Assembly: GCA_012295275.1 (NCBI GenBank)
Contig: CM022669.1
Span: 996,573 to 1,060,572 of the forward strand
From: Chrysomallon squamiferum
Lineage: Eukaryota; Mollusca; Gastropoda; Neomphalida; Peltospiridae
Direction of reading: 5' to 3'
DNA: 64,000 nucleotides
Shown here: positions 49,428 through 62,718 of the stretch, in pieces
Layout: each line of letters begins with the position of its first letter
How positions within the stretch are numbered: position 1 is the stretch's first letter
Made by a program: the position numbers and the translations under genes
Notes under the pieces: generated by a model
Databases searched by the model: none
Told to the model about the DNA's origin: nothing
Seen by the model: only the letters and a program-made list of their open reading frames with translations

Positions 49428-52400
49428 TAATTAATGTTTGAAATAATTATTAATTTTACATTATTGTTTACAAATATTTATTTATTTATTTATGTATAAT
49501 AATTTTAAAATTATATTTTTATATAAATAAATGTTTTATTTGACCAGACTTGGTAATTTGCTCAGTTGTCTATGTCTCCAAGTTGAGATCGATACACAAC
49601 TCTGACATTTTGTCAATGCTAATTAAAGCGTTGCTATGTTGACACAGGACAGTGTTGCCGATGGTGACCCTGTGCCTCATCTTTCTATTTCCAGTCTGTT
49701 TTCATCTAGCCAGGAATAATTCCTCCTGTCTCAGAGTCCTGCAGAAACCTCCAGTGACCAGTCTGCTGTTTAATACACTTAACTGTTATTTACTTTAGTA
49801 TGTACACAACATTCTTCTTTTATTTTCTCCACTTTTTATTTTTTTATTTAATTTATTCTTGTATTTTTTGTTAGTTATTTATTTAGTTAGTTATTATTTT
49901 ATTTTATTTTATTTTATTTTATTTTATTTTATTTTTTTTTTTTCATCTATAATTCTTTTCTCTTCTTTTTTATTAGAAATTAAAAGAAAACACAAAGAAC
50001 TGTTACAAATTTATCAAAATCCAGGATTTTATAAACATTTTGTAACAGTTAATTTTTAGATGGATACATACTATGTAATTTATTTCAAATAAAAATCTTG
50101 TTTTTAACCACCATCATAGCTGCTATGTTTAATAAAGTACATTCAAGGTAATTATTTTCATAAGGTCAAAGGTCATCAAGATTTAATACACTAAGAAAAA
50201 TAATGGTCACTTTTCTTTACAATGATCTCAACTGTCTTCAGTTTCAGTAACTAAAAATTGGTTCTGTATCCACTGTTTTTTATTCAAAATCCAGACTTTG
50301 CGTTGATGCAAGAAATAGTTCCACCCGTAATGAAATAAAATTTTAATTTACTGCAAAACTTGAGTGTTCTTCTGTTAAAATCACTCAGTGATGTGATGAT
50401 TATTAAAATGATTTCACTTTATTATTAGTATTGACAGCATTATGTAAATTGATCGAATTTTAGAAATTTCATAGTTTTCAGATCAGAACTTCAGTCAGAT
50501 TACTTCCAGTTAATGTTTTGAAACATTACCATATAAGAATATATGAAAACCATTTTGTTTATGGTAACAATTGTGTTTATTGTTGAATCTCTATTAAATA
50601 TATGTTCTGCATAATAAACAGGGTATTAATACTAGTAATCATAGCATACTAATTAATTATATATTTGTGTTACATCTTGAAAAGAAAGAAGATTAATGAA
50701 TATTCTCACATATTCTTTTTTTACTGTTGGTGAGTTTTTTCCTACATTATCTTGCTGCACAAATGTCCATTTACATGCATTGAGCATTTTGTCAGTTTGT
50801 TCTGGACACGAGTGTAACTGAAGAAAGATGAATGTACAGATATTAGTTAACAACTCGAGGAAGAGGGTTAATATCGCCGCGCTTGGCTGCAGCAGTGTCC
50901 TGTGTGGTCGCGTGTCACTTGTTCAGATCGATTGTGAGTCTGGTGATGTTTGGTATAGCGTGATATCTAACAGCAGCATTTGATTACTCTGTACTCCACT
51001 TTGACATCAACTCTCTTTAAATGATTTATAAGCCTCAGCTGCTTTTATTTTATTTTATTTTATTTTTTACTTTGGATTAAAGATATTTTTGAAAGTGTTT
51101 TTACTTGTGATTATTTTGTTGATTGATTTATTGACATATTCTATGGATAACTGTTCTGAAGGAGAACATGTTGATGTAAAATTATTTGTTTATATTTGTG
51201 TAAAACTGAAACATTTGTGGGTTTTTCAAGTAGATCTTGATGCTGTGATAAGTGAAGTACATTTTACTTTATTTTGTAAACAAAGATGTTTTTAAACAAA
51301 GGCTAAGGATGTAAGAATTGGAAAACAGAACAAAGTTTTAACTAAATGTTATTAAAAATATTCTACCAATGACAGTAAATTTAGATTTATTATTATATAT
51401 ATATTTTTTGTATTATTGTTACATGTATGTAATTTCTAATCAGTTGTTCTGACTCTATTTTTTTGCTTCTAAACTACAGAGATTCCTGTGACAGCACAAC
51501 AACAACAATTAAAATAATAACCAGAACAAAAGAATTAGAAAAGTTAAATTTCACTTTTTACACTAGAACACAAGACAGTACATGTGATTTTCTCTTGTTT
51601 TGTTAGATGAGTTAGCAGGTCTGGATTTCACAACACATGTTTTGTATTAGAGCAGACACACTCTGCCAGACACTTGCTTTGATGAGAAAAATGATGTTTT
51701 CCAAATTATTTCCCATAACCAGAAGCGGTACACCTGATTTATTAGAAAATCAGTGAGTTGATGAGCGCTGTGTTTCAGCAGACAAACTGACATAAATCAC
51801 ACCAAATGACCATTACTTCATCTCATTAATTACTAACATAATAATCTTGTCATGATTCAAGTCCAGCGTGTGCCAGTGCTTCTCAGCCTGAATCACTTCT
51901 GCTTCAACATGTATGTGACAAATTAACATGGGACAGTAATTCTCGGGTAAATGGGCGATAAAACACTTTGACAAACAGGGACAGTTTATTATAGCGATCC
52001 GACGCAAAATGATTTCCATGACAAATTGAAAAAGATGGGAAAAAATGGCCGTGGTAATTCATTTTCATGGCTTGTAATTAAAATAAAATAGCAGTAAAAT
52101 GTGAGTGTAAAATGACAGAATTACTGAGAGAATTGACAAGAAGTAATTGAATAGTTATAATTCATGTTTAATTAATGATCCTTTGGAAATAATGAATTTT
52201 TTTTTTTTTCATTTTCCAGTACAAATTTGATAAAAATTAAATATTGCAGATGTTATTAATTTTATAATTTGTTTTTTGTATTAATTATTATTATTATTAT
52301 TATTATTTTTAGTATTAAAAAAATTATATATTTCTAAAAATGTTTTATCTCATGTGGAGATTGTGATGAATTTCAGTCCGTTGTTTCCACTTTGCTTTCA

Positions 52401-54543
52401 GCTATTTTACAGAACTAATTATTTTTTATAAGGAGTTCATTTATTCTGGAGTTACTGACTTGAGTGTTGAATATGTCAGTGAAATGAAACTGTTGTAAAG
52501 CAGGTTTGCCTGGGCACTCTGAGTTAGAGTGTGTGTTAGAAGCAATGTTTAGTGACATGCAGTCACAAAGTTTATCCTACTCAGCAGTAGGAGAGAGAAA
52601 GGAGTCAAACTGTTTGCAACAGTTGCGTGATCTATCAAGTTTCTAAAGATGATTTTATTTCAAGTTTTATAATGTGTGACTGCTGCGGTTGTGAGGCCTG
52701 ATTAAATTAAATTAAGTTACAACGACAGTTAACAAATGACAGCAGCATCATACCACACGTTTTTATAATTTGCAGAGTTTTACAAATTACACATCCAATC
52801 CACAAAACAGTTGATGAGAGAAATTCATTAAAAGAAGAAAAAAACGAGTAATTTTTCACATCTGGCTGCGACTGCTGTAAAACTGAGCAGTCTCATTTGG
52901 GCCAGACATCACACTGATGAGCAGCATCGCGATGATGACAAATGGCCGAGTGTGACCCGCTGCCTGTAGATGATTGGTCAGTTTGGCGGTATTACACAAC
53001 AAGTCGTTTACAGTAAACGGCAACAAGATTTGCAATGATTTTCTGTGACATCGCTGCCCGTGATCAATAAGAGTAGCGTCACGCTTGGCTGGCCACAATC
53101 GGCTGTAATAGATGTCCCAGTGAGATGCGTGTCACGCTATATTAGACAAATCCCTCGGAGCTGCTCGCATAATTAAATAACAACAAAACACAATGAGCAT
53201 ATTCCTCTTGATCAGATATACTCGGTTTGATCTTCACTTTATCACTTTTCTTTTCTTTCTAAATTCTTTTATGATTTCATTCCTCCCTCTCTCTGAGCTT
53301 GTGCTTGATCTTAGTCTTTTTTGGTAAACTTTCATTTATTTATTTATTTTAATATTTTCAGGCTGGTCTTCATTTATTTTTCCTGATGTTCTTTTTGTTT
53401 TGTTTTTGTTTTTCCTTCATTTCCTTCAGTTGTAAGATATTTTTCATGTCATTTTTGAAGAGAATATAGATTTATTTAAATACTATCTTATTTTTCAGTT
53501 CAGTTTTAAAATTTGTTTTTTCTGTATTTCATTTTTTAAATACTTTCTTATTTTTCAGTTCAGTTTTAAAATTTGTTTTTTTTGTTATTCATGTTTCTTT
53601 TTTATTTTCCTCCCCGAACCATCACCACCATTCTTATTAGCATAACCATCACCACCATCATCATTGTCATCACCATCAATGTGATTAATTTGATGTATAG
53701 TTTCTAAATACTGTGTTGTGTTACAGTTGTAACTGTAAATGCTCACACAGTCCTGTCTTCACATAGGCTACTCTTATCTCAGACTTGGCTGGAACTGGAC
53801 AAACTGGGTAGAGGAGCCTTAATTGGTTTAAACATACTCTTTCTAGTAGTTACTGTCTGCAGCATACACAGAGATCATCTTTAAATTGTCTGAATAACTT
53901 CATTCTCTTTGTGTGCATCTTTTGTAGAACTGTGTGGTGTTTAGTTTTCAGTATTCATATATTTGTATAAAAGCAACTGACTTTATTTTATAAAATTTTA
54001 AAAAAGTTAGAATACCAACAAGATTTTGTTATTTCAGATACAACAGCTTGAAAATAGAGAAAGGAATGTTTCTGATATGCAGCGCAAAACTATGGAAAGT
54101 TCAGAACGGGATAAATATGGTAATTATTAAAATACTCATCATATTTCTGATTTTATTTTACACATGGATTAGAAAAAATAAATGCAAGAGATGCTATTTA
54201 AATAAAACATTATGCAATTCTTTACTATTACCTTGTTATTTATTTGTGCAGATTGCATTGTAGCTTTATTTTAAATGAAAATACAAATGCTGCATGCACA
54301 CACGCACACACACAAAAATCTCATTTAAAAATGCCTTGTTTGTGTGTACCTGAATAAACATTTATTAATGATAAGACTGTAAACCTAAGATATTGTTTTT
54401 TACAGGTTTACAGAGGAAAATTGCAGAACTGACCTCTGAACTGGAAATGATTAAATCTGAGAAACAAGAAAGTGTTTCAAGGAAACAAGATTTGGAGAAC
54501 AAGATTAGGGTTTGTTCAAGTATTTTTTAATTATTATTTTCAT

Positions 54544-54574
<31 letters not shown>

Positions 54575-54667
54575 ATTTCTTTTAATTTATTTTATTTCTT
54601 ATTTTTTTATTTATTTGTTAGCATTATTTTTTTATTTATCATTAATATTATTTATTACTGTTATTGC

Positions 54668-54725
<58 letters not shown>

Positions 54726-56506
54726 TATTACTGTTATTGTTATTGTTGATGTTGTTATTGTTATTATTGTTATTCTAGGTCTTGGAACGTGAACTTTCCA
54801 GCAAGATGACCAAGTTTGAAGATATTGTGAAGGATGTAAGAGATTCTGACAATTTTAATTAGTATTTAAATATTTTGTCAGTTTTAAAAACTGCTTAACA
54901 CTGGATTTTCTTTTCATAAATTACTCTTCTTTCAATACTTCAGCAACATTGCATATTATAGTCTCAATGTATGTGTCAATCTTAAACAGGCATATTTATA
55001 AGTTACAGTACAGATATTACTACCTGTATCCATATACAGAGAAATGTTCAAACAGTCTTTCATAAACCAGTTTTGTTAAAAATATGTGAAGAAAATGATT
55101 TACTCGTTGCTCTGTTTGCTCTTCACCAGTTTGAAGATGCCAAAACAAAACTTTGTCTTCTGGAGTCTGAAACTCAGCAACAGCAGCGAGAAATCAACTA
55201 CAAGAACCGCGAACTTGAAACTATCAGGTAAGTTTAGTGAAACTATCAACATAGTAATCTAACATAGTGAAATTAATTATAAACTTTATCAATATAGTAT
55301 CATGTTACATAGTGAAATTAATTATAAACTTTATCAATATAGTATCATGTTACATAGTGAAATTAATTATAAACTTTATCAATATAGTATCATGTTACAT
55401 AGTGAAATTAATTAAAAATACTATCAACATCAAAATGAAAATTATTTATAAACACTATAAATATATCAATATAGTTATAAATACTATAAATATATCAATA
55501 TAGTTATAAATACTATAAATATATCAATATAGTGAAATCAGTTATAAAAAAACTATAAATTTATATAACATAGTGAAATCAGTTATAAATATTATAAATA
55601 CATCAACATAGTGAAATTAATTATAAATACTATAAATATATCAACATAGTATCATGATACATAGTGAAATCAGTTATAAATACTATAAATACATCAACAT
55701 AATGAAATCAGTTATAAAAAAATTATAAATACAGTATACCCTCACCTATTCATGGTTCCCCATTCAAGGCCCCGCATAAATATATCAATATAAACAATAT
55801 AAATACTATAAATATATCAATATAGTGAAATCTGTTACAAATACTATAAATATATCAACTTAGTGAAATCAGTTATAAATACTATAAATATATCAACTTA
55901 GTGAAATCAGTTATAATTACTATAAATATATAAAACATAGTATAATGTTACATAGTGAAATTAATTATAAATACTATAAATACATTAATATAATTAAATC
56001 AGTTATAAAACAACTATAAATATATAACATAGTGAAATCAGTTATAAAACAACTATAAATACATCAACATAGTGAAATCAGTTATAAAAAAACTTAAATA
56101 TATCAACATAGCAATATCAACTACAAAAACCATGAACTAGGAACTATCAGATAAAATTTATCAGCATAGTGAAATTAATTAGAAAAATGTGAATTAGAAA
56201 TTAGAAATTTAGATTTAAAAATGTAGTTAAAATGAAATTCTGGAGAGGAAACAGGTGAGAAAGATAACAGTGAAGGAGAGTGAAGGAAGAGAAGAAATGA
56301 AAGAGATGCAGAATCAACAAGAATCTGAGATCCTTGATTCTTAGACATTTATTTGTTTGTTTGTTTATTTATTTATTTATTTATTTATTTGTTTAGTTAG
56401 TTGTTTATTTATTTGTTTATTTGTTTATTTATTTACTTATTTGTTTGTTTCTTATTTATTTATTTCTTATTTATTTATTAATTTGTTTGTTTGTTTGTTT
56501 GTTTGT

Positions 56507-56545
<39 letters not shown>

Positions 56546-59500
56546 TTTGTTTATTTATTTGTTTATTTATTAATTTTACTACAGGAAGGAGTTGTCTGAG
56601 CTGTGGTCAAGCCACAATCAGCTGACTGACCACTCAAGTCAACAAGCTCAACTCATTCGACAGCTGCAGTCCTTGCATCAAGACACTCAGAGAAGTACAT
56701 TTCAAATTGTGTTATTACTGGTTTTTATTACTACTATGACCATTATTACTCCTACCATTATTTTTTTTAATTTAGTATGGTAGTATAAAATAGTAGTAGT
56801 AGTATTACTAATACTATTATTACTGCTGCTACTACAACCATTGTTATTAATAGTAGTACTACTGTTACTACTAGTACTACTACTACTAGTATTACTACTA
56901 CTACTATTTTATTTTATTTTTTTCATTTGTTCCTTTTAGGATTGTAGAATACATCTATTAAATGCTAATTTCTTGAATGTACAAACATCAGTATTCATAA
57001 ACATATAATTTATGATTTTGTTGTTTTAATAAAAAAATATTAGAAAAATAAACACTAGCTAATAATAATGAGATGTTTTAAAACCAGAAAATGTTTAAAT
57101 GCTCACTGGAACATTTGTTTATTTCAGTGATGAAAAACCAAGAAGATGCGTTTTCTTTAGAAGCAGTGTCTGTTCAACAGGTAACTAGTGATTCACCCAC
57201 ACACTTTCACAGTTAACTTGAGATTCACCCACACACTTTCACAGTTAACTTGAGATTCACCCACACACTTTCACAGTTAACTTGTGATTCACCCACACAC
57301 TTTTACAGTTAACTAGTGATTCACCCACACACTTTCACTGTTAACTAGTGATTCAAAACACTTTCACAAACATAGCATTATAACTTGAGATTCAAAACAT
57401 TTTAATAATGTATTCTACACTTTCACAGTTAACTTGAGATTCACCCACACACTTTCACAGTTAACTATAGATTCATACATGTTTGTTATGTAGATTCACA
57501 ACAAGTTTTGACACCCACACTTTCACAGTTAACTTATGAATGATACAAACATGTTATAACTACAAAACATTTTAATAATGATCTATGTGTGTGTTTTATG
57601 TTAGATGCAATAATGTTTGTATGTATATTACAAATGCAACAATAAAAGATCTCAGATATGTTATGAATGTTACATGTTAAATTCAGATCTCAGACATCTA
57701 TACAAATGTTTTATGTTAATTACAGATCTCAGAGATATTACAAATGTTTTGTATTAATTACAGATCTCAGAGATATTACAAATGTTTTGTGTTAATTACA
57801 GATCTCAGAGATATTACAAATGTTACATGTTAATTACAGATGTACACAGATCTAAGTACAAGATATGAGGCATTGAAGAAAACAGAATCAGATCTAAGAC
57901 ATGAGATTGTCAGTCTGAAAAAAGTGAGTCTTTACTTTTACACACACACACAGACACACACACACAAAACTATAAGTACATACATAAACACACATACATA
58001 CAGTGTTTTATATTTTAATGTTTGCCTAGTTCTTAAATGTATATGTGAATATGCATAGTAAGTTGAAAATAACTACCTCAGCCCATGTCACCAGCTTTCC
58101 CTTGTTCCTTGACAACAGTGAAATGTAAAAATTTCATGTAGTCATCAGACAGCGTGTAGAGTTTTACAGCTCTGGTTGTGTGTGTTTTTTTGATAACTAA
58201 ACACACAGATTATAAATAACACATCTTTTTCCCTGTTTGGGTTATGTTGCAGAAAGTTCAGCCATGTTTGATTATTTCATTTGTTTATTTTAGTTAACAC
58301 AGATAACCAGTAACCTGTTTACAGGTAAAACATGGAAGTGTGTGAATGTAAGAGCAGCTGATTAGCTAGTTTGAATCATTCAGTATGATGACTAACACAA
58401 AACTGTTCACAAAACTGTACACTTTTCAAACAAGGGACATAATTTGCATGTAAAAGAAATGTCTACACAGGCCAGTGTTGAAGTAATAAATGAAACTTTT
58501 GATATAAATAATAAAATAGAGTGTGTGGAAACTGGGAAAGGTGAAAGAGAAAGGACATTATCAAACAAAAAAAACAAAACAATTAAATAAAAAGAGAAAA
58601 GCTTGCTGTCTCAGAATCAGAGTAGTCAGTAAAAACATAACGTGCTAATCAGAGTGATCTGTTGTGAAGCCTGTCTGTGACAGGAGCCAGGTGTTTGTCT
58701 GTCACAACACAGACACTTCATGTTTGTACAACCAGCATGCAAGCCTGATTTGTTTTGGTTAATTTTCATGATAATCTGACCAATGGGGTGTGCAATGACA
58801 GGATCAGTAGAGGTGTCCACTTTATGAGGTGTCCACTTTATGAGATTGTCTTTCAGTGTGAAAAGTTTCTTACTGCTGGATGATGAGAAGTGACACAAGT
58901 GGGTTTCCTCTCTCTCATCATCACACACTTTGTTTTACAGTAAAATGTCTTTGATTCATCTGTTTTGATAACTCACATATCTACAAATCAGTCATGTCAT
59001 TGTTTTCCTCCACACCTAGTCAGCAAAAAATATAAATAATTGTGTGAGAAAATGAAATTCTGAATTTAGTGCAACCATGTGAAAATGTAAAATTCTAAAT
59101 GTAGTCAGCAAAATCATGTGAAAATGTAAAATTCTAAAACTAGTCTGTGACATCATGTGAAAATGTAAAATTCTAAAACTAGTCTGTGACATCATGTGAA
59201 AATGTAAGTGATATGACAAGATGGTTATAAAAATAATGCTAGTGTAGGGAAAATTAAAAGAAAGTGAAGTTTATAAATATACAATTATGTCCTGCAGTTA
59301 CAAAGTGTTAGAACTTACTGCTAGTACAAGAAAGATAATTATTATTTGAAAAGTTTTAGTTTTATTTCAGAATAGTGTGGTATGAAATAGTAAATGTATT
59401 TTGTTATTAGTAGCAACTGAATTGAGATGACACTGTGGTTAGAGAAGTGTTACTAACTAGAAGATAGATAATTTCATTATTTTCTATTACACTAAACTAA

Positions 59501-60231
59501 TCTTACCTAGTTATTAGGTTTTGTTTTCATTTTGTTATTATCATAATTGCCACTTATTTTTTGTTTTGTAAACTCATGTCCTTCTCACTTTCTGAAGCCA
59601 AACTTGTGTCATCTAATTGAGAATGTTTTCAAAAGAGACTTTGAAGGGTTCTGCCAGTTTTGAGTGTGTTGAGTCGTGGACGTGTGACTACACTTATTAA
59701 CTTGGCTAATTTACAGATGTGTTTTTCAAAACTGCACAGTGTAACACACAGTTCTCCTCTGGGAGATCTCCTGTAATTGCCATTTTCCTGCTACCACATC
59801 GTCATGTACACTGCAGTGGGCAAGTGCTCAGCATCCCCAGGGACATCAGCGTTAAACTCTGTGAGATGAAAAAGATGTGTGTCTGATTCAAACTGCTTGT
59901 TTGTCACCACAACATCGTCATTGTCCACTTTACAGAAAATGTAAAACAATCATCAGTCCCCAGAGTGTACTGAACTACTCAGTCTGTGAGACATGTTTTA
60001 TGTGTGTCTGTGTGAGTTTTTATGTATTTAATTTTAAATGTATACATATTTGTGGGTGGGTGTATGTATATTATATATTATATTTGTAAATTAATACTAA
60101 ACTGCCTGGGGTGTAAGATGCATTTTGTTTGTGCATGTTGTTATGTATACAAGTATATACATATGTATGTAAATGTCTTCACATATATGTGTCTGTATGT
60201 CTTTATATACGTGTATGTATAAATAAACATA

Positions 60232-60277
<46 letters not shown>

Positions 60278-62672
60278 TACTGTTTTTTTGAGGATTTTTT
60301 GTTTATATTTCTACCTCAAATGGACCCCACTGTTTTCAGTACTGTAGATGTGTGACGACGTCAGTACAGAGGTGTTGCCATCTCATTTGTCTCATGTCTT
60401 ACAGGGTCACCGTCGTCACGTCAAAACAAATGTCATTCGTCACGCAGACAACGTTTGCTTTTGTCAAAGTGAATTAGCTGAGAGCAGTGTTGTATTGATT
60501 TGTCCTTGTATATTCAATTACAATAGTCTGCCTGTGTCAAACTTAATTCTGTCTCACTCACAAACCCAGCAGTTCAGCATCCACGCAGGACACACGCACT
60601 GACAAACATTTTCTCACTCATGTTTTTTTTTTTTTGCATCTTAATGTCTTGTGACTGAGATTTGAACTTGCTGAAGAAAAAAAAAGAAAGAATAAAAATG
60701 AATAAACTGAAAGAAAAAAGGAGGAAACAATTGAAACTTGGAAATGTCTTCAAATTCATCTTTTATATATACACTTAGTATGATTAGGTAGGCAGATTTT
60801 TTGGGTTTTTTTTATCTAATTTTTTAAAATTATTATTTGTTTTTGAAATAAAACATTTCTACTGATCACCTTTGCTGTCAGTTAAAATATGTAAACAACT
60901 TTTCAAAAAAGTACCATGCTCAACAGTCAGTATATTTGTTTTAAGCTGTTTTCCATGAACAAGTTCATGTGTGTATGTGATAGATTGACAAATATATATT
61001 CTATCTATATATCTGTTTTTAAACCCAAATTATTTTGTGTCAATTAAGTTTACGACATTTAACTGAAATTTACTGTCCACTCTTTCATCTGCACACAAGT
61101 AATATTTTCATTAATAATGTTTTTTACAAGAAAGATGAACACTAGAAATTCTGAGATGTCATTGTTTACATGATCACTTCTCATCAGTGTACATGTGTTC
61201 TGTTTTTCACAGTCCAGACAGTGCTCAAACTCACTGGTATGTGATATCCTGTTGTTTGTGAGAATGTTTATAACAAACGATTTCTTACAAGAGTATCACA
61301 GTGTGTTTGAAATCAACTGATAAGTCTACTAATTCACACTCGGCATCACTTACACAAAAATCTCTTTCTGAGACAAGGGTGGTGCTCTTTCTGTGACAGG
61401 GTGGTGCTATTTCTGTGACAAGGGTGGTGCTATTTCTGTGACAGGGTGGTGCTATTTCTGTGACAAGGCTGGTGCTATTTCTGAGACAAGGGTGGTGCTA
61501 TTTCTGTGTCAGGGTGGTGCTATTTCTGAGACAAGGCTGGTGCTATTTCTGTGACAGGGTGGTGCTATTTCTGTGACAGGCTGGTGATATTTCTGTGACA
61601 AGGCTGGTGCTATTTCTGTGTTGTGTTCATCCTGCATTAAATCATTAAGAATATTGTGTAAATTGTTTTGTTTGGAAATGCTGACAGAAGTTGTCCCATA
61701 AAATTTTGAAACATATAATCATTCTGTAATTTGAGATATTTGTGATAAAATATTTTGAAGCTGTGTTTAATGTGACAGGAAATCCTGGAGAAGGATGACA
61801 TGATATCTGAGCTGCAGGGTCCAGTGATCAGACGCAACACTCACGGTGGAAGTTTCCTCGACACACAGGTACAGTCAGTTCTAAAACAGTTTGTTTCATA
61901 ACACTTTTAAAGCATTATGTTTTTTAGTGGTACATTTGTGTGTTTAAAATCATTCTTTGCATTTATCTGTATGCTGGTTTTAATTAAAGTAATTTTAATT
62001 TTTGTTTAATGTACAGTGATAATGTAATCAGAAACAGTAAATATTTTCTTTTTCACAATTCTTTTATTAAATTCATTCTGTAAACTGAACTGTTTTTTAT
62101 ATAAATACAAATTGTTGGTGTAATGTGATGTAATTTTAGGAAGCTGAACCAGTTATTGATTATGAGTACAAAATTGAAACTCTTCAACAGGAAGTTAGGT
62201 CCTTGAAAAAACGACTACAAGAGAAAGAAAAGTAAGTTTGTGTTAATTTGTCCACCTTCACTCGATGTTTCAGTACATTAATTCTTCTGTGCCTTGATTT
62301 GTTAACAATCCATCTGATTGTCTGTCCACATATATATCATAAATGTCTGTCAGAATTGTTACTTAATATGTAATTTTCAAAAAAATACATTTTTACATAG
62401 ACTAAATTACAGTTAAATGTTAATTTATGTTAAATTATATCAACTGATTATATGAGTGAACGATGTTCAAAACATTAAACCTGATGACTCAGGCGTTTTA
62501 GTTAATTTGTTATAAACAATTAAAATCTTTTAATTTATTTGTTAATTATAGGAAATAAAGCAGCATACATCATACTTTGGGTTCCAATCAAACATTTATG
62601 AGTCTTCTAATAACATCTACTCCTGACATCAGAACAAAAGCTTTTTAAGAATAATTTTTATTAGCATACTTT

Positions 62673-62718
<46 letters not shown>

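Larger units (their letters stand above)
43398..54037 (+). other. Long centlein intron carrying several complex islands
   Basis: This 10.6-kb intron lies between phase-0 exons. It holds GC-richer islands at 44,820-45,440, 47,700-48,400, 48,890-49,090, 49,550-49,770, 50,860-51,010, 51,720-52,140 and 52,840-53,230, a 22-bp minisatellite (46,310-47,060) and a duplicated pseudo-acceptor (53,478-53,583). 43,450-44,750, 45,450-46,300, 50,000-50,850 and 53,600-54,030 are AT-rich with nothing specific. Confidence 0.65.
57924..61778 (+). other. Centlein intron, 3.9 kb
   Basis: This is a phase-0 intron. It contains a 39-bp array (59,040-59,215), complex islands at 59,560-59,990 and 60,340-60,620, a (TTA)n (60,234-60,277) and a 22-25-bp array (61,369-61,615). 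The exon sequence reads straight across (SLKK|EILEKDD, human LQDQLLQKEQE), so no exon is missing. 58,080-59,000 and 60,780-61,350 show nothing specific. Confidence 0.65.
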
